Source: an uncultured Pelagibacteraceae bacterium (GTDB taxonomy: Bacteria; Pseudomonadota; Alphaproteobacteria; Pelagibacterales; Pelagibacteraceae). Taken from it: a DNA stretch of 64,000 nucleotides. The notes beneath the pieces were generated by a model. The model had not been told where the DNA came from and searched no databases. It saw only the letters and a program-made list of their open reading frames with translations. Positions 41,969 through 53,780 of the stretch are shown here, piece by piece. The position numbers and the translations under genes are program-made. How positions within the stretch are numbered: the first letter of the stretch is position 1; each line of letters opens with the position of its first letter. The stretch lies in NCBI GenBank assembly GCA_902515095.1, contig CABXTC010000001.1, forward strand, positions 126,309-190,308, given 5' to 3'.

Positions 41969-42379
41969 TTATAAAAATCTCTTTATAGTTTTTGTTTTTA
42001 TTGGAAGTTTTGCTGAAGCTTTATATAAGGCCTCTTTTGCAATTTGTTCTGAAACACCATCAACCTCGAATAAAATTCGACCAGGTTTAACTCGACATGC
42101 ATAATATTCAGGTGAACCTTTACCTTTACCCATACGAACCTCAATCGGCTTTTTTGATACCGGTATATTTGGAAATATCCTTGTCCATACTCTTCCTTGT
42201 CTTTTCATGTGTCTTGTTAATGCTACTCTTGCAGCCTCAATTTGTTTACCCGTAACTCTGTCTGGGGATAATGCTTTTAATGCGTACGCCCCATAATTTA
42301 TAAAGTTTGCTCTACCTGCATTACCATGTATTCTTCCTTTGTGAGCTTTTCTCCATTTAGTTCTTACTGGTTGTAACAT
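41969..42379 (-). CDS. rplP: 50S ribosomal protein L16
   Basis: [42 protein letters not shown]. Confidence 0.98.
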   Translation of the reverse strand: MLQPVRTKWRKAHKGRIHGNAGRANFINYGAYALKALSPDRVTGKQIEAARVALTRHMKRQGRVWTRIFPNIPVSKKPIEVRMGKGKGSPEYYACRVKPGRILFEVDGVSEQIAKEALYKASAKLPIKTKTIKRFL

Positions 42380-43060
42380 TTATTCCTTTCCTTCTTTGGA
42401 AATTATTTTATTAGTTTCTTGACTAAACTCTTTAGCAAAAACTTCGCCTTTATAAATCCAAACTTTAATACCAATTATACCATAAGTCGTAAGTGCTTCA
42501 GCCTCAGCATAATCTATATCTGCTCTCAGAGTGTGTGACGGGATACTGCCATCTCTTAACCATTCTGTTCTTGCAATTTCATTTCCACCTAATCTTCCAC
42601 TTACTGATACTTTTATTCCTTTCGCTCCAAGTCTTAAACAAGACTGCATAGCTCTTTTCATTGCACGTCTATAAGAAATTCTTTTTACCAATTGTTGAGC
42701 AATATTTTCAGCCACAAGATAAGCATTTGTCTCAGGTTTTTTAACTTCCTTTATGTTTAGTGATACTTCATTCTTAGTAAATTTTGATAAATTATTTTTG
42801 ATTTTATCAATATCACTTCCTTTTTTTCCTATTACAAAACCTGGTCTAGAAGTGTAAATAGTTACAAAGCATTTATTTGAGGTTCTCTCTATCATAACTT
42901 TTGAAACACCAGAATTAATTACATTTTTTTTGATATATTCTCTTATTTTAAAATCTTCGATTAAATAATTCCCAAAATCTTTTTTTTTAGCATACCAAAC
43001 AGAATCCCAACCTCTGTTTACACCTAACCTAAAACCAACCGGATTAACTTTTTGACCCAT
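42380..43060 (-). CDS. rpsC: 30S ribosomal protein S3
   Basis: [26 protein letters not shown] domain. Confidence 0.98.
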   Translation of the reverse strand: MGQKVNPVGFRLGVNRGWDSVWYAKKKDFGNYLIEDFKIREYIKKNVINSGVSKVMIERTSNKCFVTIYTSRPGFVIGKKGSDIDKIKNNLSKFTKNEVSLNIKEVKKPETNAYLVAENIAQQLVKRISYRRAMKRAMQSCLRLGAKGIKVSVSGRLGGNEIARTEWLRDGSIPSHTLRADIDYAEAEALTTYGIIGIKVWIYKGEVFAKEFSQETNKIISKEGKE

Positions 43061-43442
43061 GACTCTCCATTTTTTTTGCTTCTGATAAAATTATTGTTAC
43101 ACTCGAATAGGGTTTTAATATTGGTGCTGCTCTTCCTTTTGCTCTTGGTCTAAACCTTTTCATGGTAATTTTTTTTCCACAATATGCCTCTTTAACAATT
43201 AATTTATCTATATCATATTGGAAATTATTTTCCGCATTTGCTACTGCAGAACTCAAAGTTTTTTTTATATCTTTTGTAATTCTTTTTTCAGAGAATTCTA
43301 AATCTCTTATTGCTATGTCAACTTTTTTACCAACAATTCCCCTTAAAATTGGATTAAGTTTCCTTACACTGGATCTGATATTGTTATTTATAGATCTAAC
43401 AGTCTTATCTTTAACATTATCTTTTTTTTTCATCTTACTCAT
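43044..43442 (-). CDS. rplV: 50S ribosomal protein L22
   Basis: [27 protein letters not shown]. Confidence 0.96.
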   Translation of the reverse strand: MSKMKKKDNVKDKTVRSINNNIRSSVRKLNPILRGIVGKKVDIAIRDLEFSEKRITKDIKKTLSSAVANAENNFQYDIDKLIVKEAYCGKKITMKRFRPRAKGRAAPILKPYSSVTIILSEAKKMESHGSKS

Positions 43443-43444
43443 AA

Positions 43445-43744
43445 TTATTTCTTAACCTCCGACTCAGCGGGTTTTGCTTTTTTATCTGCTGGTGTGTGAC
43501 CAAAGAATGTTCGAGTAGGTGCAAATTCTCCTAACTTATGACCAACCATATCCTCAGAAACAGTAATAGGAATAAATTTTTTACCATTGTAAATTAAAAA
43601 ACTTACTCCTACAAAGTCTGGTAATATTGTTGATTTTCTTGACCATGTTTTAATTGGTATCTTTTTTGGATCTGTTCTGTATTTGTCTACTTTTTTCATT
43701 AAACTTTCTTCAACAAAAGGACCCTTCCAAACTGCTCTAGCCAT
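43445..43744 (-). CDS. rpsS: 30S ribosomal protein S19
   Basis: [36 protein letters not shown]. Confidence 0.98.
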   Translation of the reverse strand: MARAVWKGPFVEESLMKKVDKYRTDPKKIPIKTWSRKSTILPDFVGVSFLIYNGKKFIPITVSEDMVGHKLGEFAPTRTFFGHTPADKKAKPAESEVKK

Positions 43745-44583
43745 TATTTTGTATCCTTCCTTTTGTTTCTTCTCTTTAATATAAATTTATCTGTTCTCTT
43801 ATTGTCTCTAGTTTTTAAACCTTTTGCTGATTGACCTTTGGGAGACACCGGATGTCTTCCTCCAGCACTTTTTCCTTCTCCACCTCCGTGAGGGTGATCA
43901 ACAGGATTTTTAACTACTCCTCTAGTATGAGGCCTTCTACCAAGCCATCTCGATCTTCCTGCTTTACCTATTTTTATATTTTTTTGATCTGGATTGCTTA
44001 AAACACCTATTGTTGCTAATGATCTTGAATCTATCTTTCTAACTTCACCTGATGCTAATTTTATCAAACTATAATTGCCATCTAGACCACTTATAGTTAC
44101 AGATGTGCCTGCAGATCTTGCAATTTTACCGCCAGCACCAGGCTGAATTTCAACATTATGAATATCAATGCCCACCGGAATATCTTGAAGTGGCATACAG
44201 TTACCAATCTTAATTTCTTTTTTAGATCCGTTTTCAACTTTATCGCCTACTTTAATTTTTTGAGGTGCTAAATAGTAAGCATGAGAATTGTCATCAAATT
44301 TAACTAACATTATGTAACAAGATCTGTTTGGATCATATTCTATTCTCTCAACATTAGCAGGAACATCAAATTTTTTTCTATAAAAATCAATATGCCGATA
44401 CATTTTTTTATGACCTCCAGCTCTATTTATAGATGTTATATGTCCATTATTATTTCTTCCTTTCATTGCATTTTTAGGAGAAACTAAAGACTTAAAAGGT
44501 TTACCTTTCCAAAGACCAGCTCTATCAACAAGTATGGTTCCTCGTGTTGATTTTGTGTAGGGTTTAAAAGTTTTCAATGCCAT
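43744..44583 (-). CDS. rplB: 50S ribosomal protein L2
   Basis: [41 protein letters not shown]. Confidence 0.98.
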   Translation of the reverse strand: MALKTFKPYTKSTRGTILVDRAGLWKGKPFKSLVSPKNAMKGRNNNGHITSINRAGGHKKMYRHIDFYRKKFDVPANVERIEYDPNRSCYIMLVKFDDNSHAYYLAPQKIKVGDKVENGSKKEIKIGNCMPLQDIPVGIDIHNVEIQPGAGGKIARSAGTSVTISGLDGNYSLIKLASGEVRKIDSRSLATIGVLSNPDQKNIKIGKAGRSRWLGRRPHTRGVVKNPVDHPHGGGEGKSAGGRHPVSPKGQSAKGLKTRDNKRTDKFILKRRNKRKDTK

Positions 44584-44584
44584 A

Positions 44585-44878
44585 TTAAATTCCTGTTGTT
44601 AGATCAATTGTTTGACCTTTTTTAAGAGTGATAATTGCTTTTTTAAAACCTGAGACTTTTACTTTTCTACCTCTTGTAAGTTTGGTTCTATTTTGTTTAT
44701 TAATAATATTTATCTTTGTAACATTTACTTTAAAAATTTTTTCAATGTTAGTTTTCAAATTTTTTTTATTTGCATTCTTATGCACCTTAAAAACAATCTT
44801 GTTTTGTTCTGACAAATTAGTGGATTTTTCAGTAAGTAAAGGAGATATAATTTTGTCGTATAAATGAATTTTTTCCAT
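44585..44878 (-). CDS. rplW: 50S ribosomal protein L23
   Basis: IISPLLTEKSTNLSEQNKIVFKV. Confidence 0.96.
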   Translation of the reverse strand: MEKIHLYDKIISPLLTEKSTNLSEQNKIVFKVHKNANKKNLKTNIEKIFKVNVTKINIINKQNRTKLTRGRKVKVSGFKKAIITLKKGQTIDLTTGI

Positions 44879-44879
44879 T

Positions 44880-45503
44880 TTAAGTATACCTTTTTTCTAA
44901 TTCTTTCACTGAGCTTTCAGTAAAAACTATTTTTTTAAATTTAATTATATCAAATGCACTGAAATGATTAATGTCTGTCGCTTTAGTATTGGGGATATTC
45001 CTAATCGACTTTTCTATCTTTTCTTTTGACGATTTATCTAGAATAAATAATGAGTCTAAAATTTCAAATTTTTTTAAAATCATATTCATCTCTTTCGTTT
45101 TTTTAATCTCATTTTTAAAATCACTTAAAATTAATATCTCTTTATTTTTTGTTTTCTCACTTATTAATGATGCGATACTCTGTTTTTTTTCCATTTTATT
45201 TAATTTTCTTGTTTTATAAGCGAGTTGTCCTTTAGGACCATGCGCTATACCTCCACCAACAAATATAGGAGCTTTTTTACTCGCGTGTCTTGCGTTACCT
45301 GTTCCTTTTTGAGCATAAATCTTAGATGTTGGACCTTTAACTTCATTTTGTTGTTTAGTTTTTGCGTGTCGGCCTTTGTAGTTAGCATTTGTTTTGTATA
45401 GAACGCTACCAACTAGCTTGCTATTTATTTTTGCTGAAAAAATTTTATCTAAAACTTCTATCGAGCTTTTTTTTCCATCTAAATTTAATTTATCAATTTT
45501 CAT
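44880..45503 (-). CDS. rplD: 50S ribosomal protein L4
   Basis: KIYAQKGTGNARHASKKAPIFVGGGIAHGPKG. Confidence 0.97.
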   Translation of the reverse strand: MKIDKLNLDGKKSSIEVLDKIFSAKINSKLVGSVLYKTNANYKGRHAKTKQQNEVKGPTSKIYAQKGTGNARHASKKAPIFVGGGIAHGPKGQLAYKTRKLNKMEKKQSIASLISEKTKNKEILILSDFKNEIKKTKEMNMILKKFEILDSLFILDKSSKEKIEKSIRNIPNTKATDINHFSAFDIIKFKKIVFTESSVKELEKRYT

Positions 45504-46213
45504 TATTTTTTCTTCTTATCTGGTGTTTTTTTAGCTTGTTCTGTAGCTTTTATTTTTTGATCAATTGTCAATTTTTTAATGTTTTTTACAGATCCCTTTA
45601 CAATTACCTCTGAGTTTTTAGATCCGGGTATTGAACCTTTAAGATAAAGTAGCTCATTTTCTATATCAGTTTTGATAATTTCAATATTTTGCATAGTTCT
45701 TAACTTATCTCCCATGTGTCCAGCCATTTTCTTGCCTTTAAAAACTTTCCCTGGATCTTGTCTTTGACCAGTTGAACCATGAGATCTATGCGAAATTGAA
45801 ACACCATGTGTAGCTCTTAATCCACCAAAATTGTGTCTTTTCATAGCTCCCGCAAAACCTTTTCCTATAGTCTTAGATTTTGTATCTACAAATTTTGTGT
45901 CTTTAAAGATTTCAAGACCAAACTCATTTCCTTCTTTATAGTTTTCTAAATTTTTAACTCTAAATTCTTTTAATTTTTTTTTAGCTTCAGTATTTTTTTT
46001 TGCAAAATAACCCTTCATTGATTTAGTTAGTTTAGAGTTTTTTATTTTGCCGAATCCTAATTGCACAGCTTTATAACCTCTCTTTTCTGTATCTATGACT
46101 TGAATTACACGTGCTTTCTCCATTTTTAGAACAGTTACCGGAACTAATTGACCAGTTTTATAAAACTCTCTTGTCATGCCAATTTTTTTTCCTATTAAAG
46201 CTATTTCACTCAT
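45503..46213 (-). CDS. rplC: 50S ribosomal protein L3
   Basis: IGKKIGMTREFYKTGQLVPVTVL; SHRSHGSTGQRQDPGKVFKGKKMAGHMG. Confidence 0.97.
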   Translation of the reverse strand: MSEIALIGKKIGMTREFYKTGQLVPVTVLKMEKARVIQVIDTEKRGYKAVQLGFGKIKNSKLTKSMKGYFAKKNTEAKKKLKEFRVKNLENYKEGNEFGLEIFKDTKFVDTKSKTIGKGFAGAMKRHNFGGLRATHGVSISHRSHGSTGQRQDPGKVFKGKKMAGHMGDKLRTMQNIEIIKTDIENELLYLKGSIPGSKNSEVIVKGSVKNIKKLTIDQKIKATEQAKKTPDKKKK

Positions 46214-46215
46214 AG

Positions 46216-46524
46216 TTAAATCTTAATCTCCACATCCACACCAGAAGCTAGGTCTAACTTCATAAGAGCTTCTACAGTTTGGGGGGTTGGTTCTATTATA
46301 TCTATTAATCTTTTATGCGTTCTTGACTCGAATTGTTCTCTGCTTTTTTTGTCTATGTGAGGTGATCTTAAAACTGTATATCTTTCTATTTTTGTAGGTA
46401 ATGGAATTGGTCCCTTTATTGTAGCTCCTGTCCTTTTTACTGTGTTAACTATCTCTTCTGTAGAAGCATCTAGTACTTTGTTATCATAGGCTCTCAGTTT
46501 AATTCTTATATTTTGTTTTTCCAT
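46216..46524 (-). CDS. rpsJ: 30S ribosomal protein S10
   Basis: [43 protein letters not shown]. Confidence 0.98.
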   Translation of the reverse strand: MEKQNIRIKLRAYDNKVLDASTEEIVNTVKRTGATIKGPIPLPTKIERYTVLRSPHIDKKSREQFESRTHKRLIDIIEPTPQTVEALMKLDLASGVDVEIKI

Positions 46525-46525
46525 G

Positions 46526-48604
46526 TTACCCTGCTATTTTTTTAGTTACTTCATCTTGAACATTCTGAGGAACTTTAGAGTAATGATCAAAGAACATTGA
46601 ATATTGTGCTCTACCTTGTGACATAGATCTCAAACTATTTATGTATCCAAACATATTGGCTAATGGCACCATTGCTGTGATGACTGTTGCATTACCTCTT
46701 TGCTCCTGAGTGCTAATTTGACCTCTTCTGCTATTTAAATCGCCAATAACATCACCCATATAATCTTCTGGAGTAACAACCTCAACTCTCATAACGGGCT
46801 CCAAAAGTTTTAGTCCACCTTTAGTACAAGCTTCTTTAAAACAAGCTCTACTTGCTAATTCAAAAGCTAATACACTAGAGTCAACATCATGATGTAATCC
46901 ATCTAATATTGTAACTTTATAATCAATCATTGGAAATCCTGCTAAGATACCTCCATCTGAAACTGTTTCTATGCCTTTTTCAACTCCTGGAATAAATTCC
47001 TTAGGAATGGCACCACCTTTTATTTTACTTTCAACTTCACGACCTTTTCCAGCTTCTTGTGGTTGTACAAGTAATTTAACTTTAGCAAACTGTCCTGCTC
47101 CACCACTTTGTTTTTTATGTGTATACTCAACCTCTGAAGAATTTTCTATTGTTTCTCTATAGGCAACTTGAGGAGCTCCAACATTTGCTTCCACTTTGAA
47201 TTCTCTTTTCATTCTATCAACAATAATATCTAGATGTAACTCACCCATACCTTTGATAATTGTTTGGCCTGACTCTTCATCTGAAGTTACTCTAAATGAA
47301 GGATCTTCTTTTGCTAATCTTCCCAAAGCTTCTCCCATCTTTTCTTGGTCTGCTTTAGTTTTGGGTTCTACTGCAATTTCAATAACGGGATCTGGAAACT
47401 CCATAGGTTCTAAAAGAACACTATTTTCCTCATCACACAAAGTATGACCAGTAATCGTATTTTTTAAACCTGCTAAGGCTACAATATCACCTGCATTAGC
47501 CTCTTTAATATCTTCTCTAGAGTTTGCATGCATCAAAAGCATTCTACCCACTCTTTCCTCTTTTTCTTTAGACGAATTATAGACTGCAGTACCTGTTTTG
47601 ATAGTTCCGGAGTAGATTCTAATAAAAGTTAAGGATCCTACAAAAGGATCGTTAGCTACCTTAAAAGCTAAAGCTGAAAATGGTGAATTATCCTCAAATT
47701 TCATCTCTAACTCATCCTCACTACCTAGCTTCGTCCCTTTAATTGAACCTATATCAACTGGGCTCGGTAGATAATTAATTACTGCATCTAAAAGTGGCTG
47801 GACACCCTTATTTTTGAAAGCTGAACCCGTCATTACAGGTACAAAACTGAAATTTAATGTTCCTTTTCTTATACATTTAATGAGATCTGACTCGTTTATT
47901 TCATCTCCATTTAAGTATGCTTCCATTAATTTTTCATCTTGTTCAACAGCTGCTTCAACTAATTCTGTTCTATATTTTTGAGATATTTCTTTTAAATCTT
48001 CAGGTATATCTTTATATTCCCACTCAGCTCCTAAAGCTTCATTTTTCCAAACTTGAGCTTTCATTTTTACTAAATCAACAACACCTGATAATGAAGCTTC
48101 AATACCTATTGGAACTTGTATTACTAATGGTTTAGCTCCCAATCTATCTTTAATCATATCTACACATCTAAAGAAATCAGCTCCTGTCCTATCTAATTTA
48201 TTTACAAAGCAAATTCGTGGTACTTTATATTTATCAGCTTGTCTCCAAACAGTTTCGGATTGAGGCTCAACACCTGCAACACCATCAAAAACTGCTACAG
48301 CTCCATCAAGAACTTTTAAAGATCTTTCTACTTCAATAGTAAAATCAACATGCCCAGGTGTATCAATAATATTAATTCTATGGTCTTGCCAAAAACAAGT
48401 GGTAGCAGCTGAAGTAATTGTTATTCCTCTTTCTTGCTCTTGCTCCATCCAGTCCATTGTAGCGGCACCATCATGTACTTCGCCAATTTTGTGACTTTTT
48501 CCAGTATAGTATAAAATTCTTTCTGTGGTAGTTGTTTTACCGGCATCTATATGTGCCATGATACCAATGTTTCTATACTTATCTAATGTATGTGTTCTCG
48601 CCAT
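46526..48604 (-). CDS. fusA: elongation factor G
   Basis: [35 protein letters not shown]. Confidence 0.98.
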   Translation of the reverse strand: MARTHTLDKYRNIGIMAHIDAGKTTTTERILYYTGKSHKIGEVHDGAATMDWMEQEQERGITITSAATTCFWQDHRINIIDTPGHVDFTIEVERSLKVLDGAVAVFDGVAGVEPQSETVWRQADKYKVPRICFVNKLDRTGADFFRCVDMIKDRLGAKPLVIQVPIGIEASLSGVVDLVKMKAQVWKNEALGAEWEYKDIPEDLKEISQKYRTELVEAAVEQDEKLMEAYLNGDEINESDLIKCIRKGTLNFSFVPVMTGSAFKNKGVQPLLDAVINYLPSPVDIGSIKGTKLGSEDELEMKFEDNSPFSALAFKVANDPFVGSLTFIRIYSGTIKTGTAVYNSSKEKEERVGRMLLMHANSREDIKEANAGDIVALAGLKNTITGHTLCDEENSVLLEPMEFPDPVIEIAVEPKTKADQEKMGEALGRLAKEDPSFRVTSDEESGQTIIKGMGELHLDIIVDRMKREFKVEANVGAPQVAYRETIENSSEVEYTHKKQSGGAGQFAKVKLLVQPQEAGKGREVESKIKGGAIPKEFIPGVEKGIETVSDGGILAGFPMIDYKVTILDGLHHDVDSSVLAFELASRACFKEACTKGGLKLLEPVMRVEVVTPEDYMGDVIGDLNSRRGQISTQEQRGNATVITAMVPLANMFGYINSLRSMSQGRAQYSMFFDHYSKVPQNVQDEVTKKIAG

Positions 48605-48610
48605 AATATT

Positions 48611-49081
48611 TTACCACCTAAAATGTGCAAAAGCTTTATTTGACTCTGCCATTTTATGAACATCTTCTTTTTTTTTAACTGCAGCTCCCTTTCTTTCGTA
48701 AGCATCATAAAGTTCATTAAAAATTTTATCCGACATATGTTTATCTTTTCTTTTTCTAGCAGAATCTACTAACCATCTTATCGCTAATGCTTGAGCTCTT
48801 TTATTTTTGACTTCAACAGGAACCTGATATGTTGCACCACCTACTCTTCTTGATCTTACTTCTACTGTTGGTTTGATATTATTTATTGCTTCATTAAATA
48901 CATTTATTGGCTCATCTTTTGATTTAGTTTTAATTTTTTCTATTGCATCATAAACAATCTTGGATGCTATACCTCTTTTTCCATCGTACATTATATTATT
49001 TATTAGTTTTGGAATGATTGTTGAATTGAATTTTGGATCGGGAATAACATTTTTTTTTGGTTGAGATTTTTTTCTAGACAT
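48611..49081 (-). CDS. rpsG: 30S ribosomal protein S7
   Basis: VEVRSRRVGGATYQVPVEV. Confidence 0.98.
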   Translation of the reverse strand: MSRKKSQPKKNVIPDPKFNSTIIPKLINNIMYDGKRGIASKIVYDAIEKIKTKSKDEPINVFNEAINNIKPTVEVRSRRVGGATYQVPVEVKNKRAQALAIRWLVDSARKRKDKHMSDKIFNELYDAYERKGAAVKKKEDVHKMAESNKAFAHFRW

Positions 49082-49083
49082 TG

Positions 49084-49455
49084 TTATTTACCTTTTTTAG
49101 TTCCGTATAAAGATCTTCTCTTTTTTCTATTAGCAACACCTTGGGTATCTAAATTTCCTCTGAGAATATGATATCTTACACCTGGTAAGTCTTTAACTCT
49201 TCCACCTCTTATCAAAACAACTGAGTGTTCTTGAAGATTGTGACCTTCACCAGGTATGTATGCGGTAACTTCAAAACCGTTTGATAATCTTACTCTCGCA
49301 ACTTTTCTCAACGCAGAGTTAGGTTTCTTTGGTGTAGTTGTGTAAACTTTAACACAAACACCTCTTTTTAAAGGTTGTTTTTGCAAAGCAGGAACCTTAT
49401 TCCTTTTTGATTGTTTAATTCTTTTTTTTCTCAACAATTGGTTAATCGTAGGCAT
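49084..49455 (-). CDS. rpsL: 30S ribosomal protein S12
   Basis: [32 protein letters not shown]. Confidence 0.98.
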   Translation of the reverse strand: MPTINQLLRKKRIKQSKRNKVPALQKQPLKRGVCVKVYTTTPKKPNSALRKVARVRLSNGFEVTAYIPGEGHNLQEHSVVLIRGGRVKDLPGVRYHILRGNLDTQGVANRKKRRSLYGTKKGK

Positions 49456-49557
49456 AAATTTTATATATTTTAAATTTTTGATGAAATAACTGGCAGGTTA
49501 ATCATGGCAGCGTTTAGTACATTCAATTAGTACTACATTCCAACCAAAAACTACGCC

Positions 49558-49585
49558 AAAATACTTATTAATCGCATTTTGTCAA
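49558..49585 (-). promoter_or_regulatory. predicted sigma70 promoter for rpsL-rpsG-fusA-S10 superoperon (TTGACA-16-TATTTT)
   Basis: Consensus -35 (49580-49585) and -10 (49558-49563) on the minus strand in a 159-bp rpoC-rpsL gap. Confidence 0.65.
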
Positions 49586-49614
49586 ATTAAAACCTATGAT
49601 TTTAGTGTTTTTTT

Positions 49615-52600
49615 TTACTGATTTGCTTGATTTTCTGAGGCTTCAATCTTCTCTTGTTCTGATAAGAATTTGTCGTCATCATCCAAAGCTTTTTTGTTCC
49701 ATTTATTCTTTATATTTCCTGTTCCAGCCGGAACTAATCTACCCACAATAACATTCTCTTTTAATCCGCTTAGAGGATCAACTTTACCCTTTATTGCAGC
49801 ATCAGTTAAAACTCTTGTTGTTTCTTGAAATGAGGCCGCAGAGATGAAAGACTCCGTTTGAAGTGATGCTTTTGTAATACCCATTAGTACCCTTTCACCC
49901 ACGGCTAGAGTCTTGTTTTCTGCTTTAAGTTTTTCATTTGTATTTTCAAATTTAATTTTATCTACTATTTCACCTGGTAAGTAAGTAGAGTCTCCCGAAG
50001 ATTTAACCTCAACTTTTTTTAGCATTTGTCTTAGAATAGTTTCAATATGTTTATCATTAATTATAACACCTTGAAGTCTATAAACTTCCTGAACTTGATT
50101 AACAAAATACTCTGTCAAATCCTTAATACCCATAATTCTTAAAATATCATGAGGTAAAGGTTGACCATCTAATAAATACTCACCTTTTTTTATTTTTTCA
50201 CCCTGATTAAAATTGATATGTTTGCCCTTTGGAATTAAATAATTTGAAGGTTCGTTACCATCTTCAGGAACAATGGAGATTCTTTGTTTGCCTCTTACTT
50301 CTTTACCAAAAACAACCTGACCATCATTTTCTGCAATTATCGCACTATCTTTTGCTTTTCTAGCTTCAAATAATTCCGCTACTCTAGGTAAACCTCCGGT
50401 AATATCTTTTGTTTTAGTTGTTTCTTTAGGTAATCTTGCAATTACATCACCAGCATAAACTTTTTGCCCATCTTTAATTGATAAAATTGAATCTGGAACT
50501 AAGTAATATCTAGCTTCATTATCATCAGCTTTTTTAATTACATTTCCTTTTTCATCCCTTAAGGTTATTCGTGGTTTTAAGTCTGTACTTTTTGATTGAG
50601 ATCTCCAATCAACAACAGATTTAGATGATATACCGGTCGCGTCATCTGTGGTTTCTTGAATTGAAACACCATCAATTAGATCAACAAAACTTGCTGTACC
50701 ACTTTTTTCTGCAATCACGGGAGTTGTGTACGGATCCCACTCACAAATTTTAGTGTTTGCTTTAACTTTATCACCATTATTAAAAAATAATTTAGATCCA
50801 TAAGCAACTTTATAAACTGCTATTTGAACTCCGTTATCATCTTCAATTGAAAGCTGGGTGTTTCTACCCATAACAATTAAATTTTTCTTTGAGTCCTCTA
50901 AAATATTAGAATTTAATATCTTAAGAGTACCTTCACTTTTGCAAACTATTTGAGACTCTTGTTTTACTGACGCTGTACCACCAACGTGGAATGTTCTCAT
51001 AGTTAATTGTGTTCCTGGTTCCCCAATAGATTGTGCAGAAATCATTCCAATTGCTTCTCCAACATGAACCATTTTTCCTCTAGACAAATCTCTTCCATAA
51101 CAAGTAGCACAAACACCCTCTTTCGAACTACACGTCATTACTGAATAAACTTTTATTGATTTTACCCCTGCGGCATCAATTAGATCACATCCTGTTTCAT
51201 CAATCATAGTCGATTTTTTGATAACTGTTTCACCTGTTATAGGATTTTTTACTTCAGCTGCAGTAACTCTACCTAGTGATCTTTCAGATAAACTTACAAC
51301 TACATTACCACCTTCTAATATTTCTGATAATTCAATAAAACCAGGATTATCACACGTAACTTTTGTAATTGTTAAATCTTGCGCAACATCACAAAGTCTT
51401 CTTGTTAAATATCCAGAACTTGCTGTCTTAAGTGCTGTATCAGCTAATCCTTTTCTAGCTCCGTGAGTAGAATTAAAATATTCAAGAGCAGTTAAACCTT
51501 CTTTAAAATTAGAGGTAATTGGACTTTCTATAATTTCTCCTGATGGTTTAGCTATTAAACCTCTCATGCCAGCTAATTGCTTCATCTGTGCTGCAGAACC
51601 TCTCGCACCACTATCTGCCATCATGAAAACTGAGTTAATCCTTAATCCCTCAGAAGTTTTCTCTGTCGCTGAAATCCCCTTCATCATTTCACCAGCTACT
51701 TTGTCAGTACACTTGGACCACGCATCAACTACTTTATTATATTTTTCACCTCTTGTAATTAAACCTTCGGCATATTGGGTTTCGTAATCAGCAATTAATT
51801 TTTTTGTATCATCTATAAGTTGAGTTTTACTTTCTGGAATAACAAGATCGTCTTTACCAAATGAAATACCAGCTTTAAATGCATGTTTGAAACCTAAGTC
51901 TTTTAACTTGTCACAGAAAATTACTGTTGTTTTCTGACCACAGAATCTAAAAACGATATCAATTATTTCAGAAACAACTTTTTTTGGTAACAATCTATCT
52001 ATAAGAGAAAATTTAATATCTTTATTTTTTGGAAGCAAGTTTGCTAATAAAAATCTTCCTGCAGTTGATGTGTATTTTTCGAATTTTTTATTTCCTTTTT
52101 CATCAATAGTTTCAAACCTTGAAATTATTGTACTATGAACTTTAATTTGACCCGATGATAATGCAAACTCTATTTGATCTGCATCAACAAAATATCCAGC
52201 TGACTTGTCTGTTAATGGTTCTTGGGATAAATAATAAATACCTAAAATCATGTCCTGACTTGGAACTATTATTGGCTTACCATTTGAAGGAGATAATATA
52301 TTATTTGTAGATAACATAAGTATTCGTGCCTCTAATTGTGCCTCTAAACTCAATGGAACGTGAACTGCCATTTGATCTCCATCAAAATCAGCGTTAAAAG
52401 CTGCACAAGTTAGTGGATGTAACTCAATAGCATCACCCTCAATTAATTTAGGTTCAAAAGCTTGAACCCCTAATCTATGAAGTGTGGGTGCTCGATTAAG
52501 TAGCACTGGATGCTCTCTAACTATTAATTCTAAAGCATCCCAAACAGCATTAGTTTCTTTTTCTACTAATTTTTTTGCCTGTTTAATAGTTGAAGCAAGG

Positions 52601-53778
52601 CCTAGCTTATTAAGTCTTGCGTATAAAAATGGCTTAAATAATTCTAATGCCATTTTTTTTGGCAAACCACATTCATGTAATTTTAAATCGGGTCCTACAA
52701 CAATTACTGATCTTCCAGAGTAATCTACACGTTTTCCTAATAAATTTTGTCTGAATCTACCTTGTTTACCTTTTAACATTTCTGCCAAAGATTTTAGAGG
52801 TCTTTTACCTGTTCCAGTTATAACTCTTCCTCTTCTACCATTATCAAATAAAGCATCGACTGACTCCTGTAACATTCTTTTCTCATTTCTTACAATTATG
52901 TCTGGAGCTTTTAGATCCATTAATCTTTTTAATCTATTATTTCTATTAATAACTCTTCTGTACAAATCATTTAAATCTGATGTAGCAAATCGACCTCCAT
53001 CTAAAGGAACTAATGGTCTTAATTCTGGAGGAATTACTGGAACTACTGTCATTATCATCCATTCTGGTTTTTGACCAGTGTCAATAAATGACTCAATTAA
53101 TTTTAATCTTTTGATTGCTCTTTCTTCGTTAACTTTTGATTTTGTTTCTTTAATAAAACTAATAAGGTTTTTTCTCTCTAATTCTAAGTCAAGATTTTTT
53201 AACATTTCTAAAACTGCTTCAGCTCCTATTCCAGCTGAAAAGGCCTCTTCTCCAAACTCATCTTGATATTTTGCCAATTCTTCTTCATTTAACAATTGAT
53301 TTTTTTGTAACCCTGTTAAACCTGGTTCTACTACAATAAAGTTTTCAAAATATAATACTCTTTCAATTTCTTTTAACTTCATATCAACAGCTAGTGCAAT
53401 TCTACTTGGTAAGGATTTTAAAAACCAAATGTGTGCAACAGGTGTTGCTAAATTAATATGACCCATTCTTTCTCTTCGAACATTTGATTTTGTTACCTCA
53501 ACACCACACTTTTCACAAATAATTCCTCTAAACTTCATTCTTTTATACTTGCCACATAAACATTCGTAATCTTTTATAGGTCCAAATATTCTTGCACAAA
53601 ATAATCCATCTTTTTCAGGTCTAAAAGTTCGATAATTAATTGTTTCTGGTTTTTTAATTTCACCATAGGTCCAGGATTTAATCTTTTCAGGGCTTGCTAG
53701 TGAAATTTTTATGCTACTGAAGTTTTGTGCTTCTGAAATTTCTGAATTTTTAAATAAATCTGTAAGTTCTTTACTCAT
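49615..53778 (-). CDS. rpoC: RNA polymerase subunit beta'
   Basis: [24 protein letters not shown]; Zn fingers. Confidence 0.99.
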   Translation of the reverse strand: MSKELTDLFKNSEISEAQNFSSIKISLASPEKIKSWTYGEIKKPETINYRTFRPEKDGLFCARIFGPIKDYECLCGKYKRMKFRGIICEKCGVEVTKSNVRRERMGHINLATPVAHIWFLKSLPSRIALAVDMKLKEIERVLYFENFIVVEPGLTGLQKNQLLNEEELAKYQDEFGEEAFSAGIGAEAVLEMLKNLDLELERKNLISFIKETKSKVNEERAIKRLKLIESFIDTGQKPEWMIMTVVPVIPPELRPLVPLDGGRFATSDLNDLYRRVINRNNRLKRLMDLKAPDIIVRNEKRMLQESVDALFDNGRRGRVITGTGKRPLKSLAEMLKGKQGRFRQNLLGKRVDYSGRSVIVVGPDLKLHECGLPKKMALELFKPFLYARLNKLGLASTIKQAKKLVEKETNAVWDALELIVREHPVLLNRAPTLHRLGVQAFEPKLIEGDAIELHPLTCAAFNADFDGDQMAVHVPLSLEAQLEARILMLSTNNILSPSNGKPIIVPSQDMILGIYYLSQEPLTDKSAGYFVDADQIEFALSSGQIKVHSTIISRFETIDEKGNKKFEKYTSTAGRFLLANLLPKNKDIKFSLIDRLLPKKVVSEIIDIVFRFCGQKTTVIFCDKLKDLGFKHAFKAGISFGKDDLVIPESKTQLIDDTKKLIADYETQYAEGLITRGEKYNKVVDAWSKCTDKVAGEMMKGISATEKTSEGLRINSVFMMADSGARGSAAQMKQLAGMRGLIAKPSGEIIESPITSNFKEGLTALEYFNSTHGARKGLADTALKTASSGYLTRRLCDVAQDLTITKVTCDNPGFIELSEILEGGNVVVSLSERSLGRVTAAEVKNPITGETVIKKSTMIDETGCDLIDAAGVKSIKVYSVMTCSSKEGVCATCYGRDLSRGKMVHVGEAIGMISAQSIGEPGTQLTMRTFHVGGTASVKQESQIVCKSEGTLKILNSNILEDSKKNLIVMGRNTQLSIEDDNGVQIAVYKVAYGSKLFFNNGDKVKANTKICEWDPYTTPVIAEKSGTASFVDLIDGVSIQETTDDATGISSKSVVDWRSQSKSTDLKPRITLRDEKGNVIKKADDNEARYYLVPDSILSIKDGQKVYAGDVIARLPKETTKTKDITGGLPRVAELFEARKAKDSAIIAENDGQVVFGKEVRGKQRISIVPEDGNEPSNYLIPKGKHINFNQGEKIKKGEYLLDGQPLPHDILRIMGIKDLTEYFVNQVQEVYRLQGVIINDKHIETILRQMLKKVEVKSSGDSTYLPGEIVDKIKFENTNEKLKAENKTLAVGERVLMGITKASLQTESFISAASFQETTRVLTDAAIKGKVDPLSGLKENVIVGRLVPAGTGNIKNKWNKKALDDDDKFLSEQEKIEASENQANQ

Positions 53779-53780
53779 AA

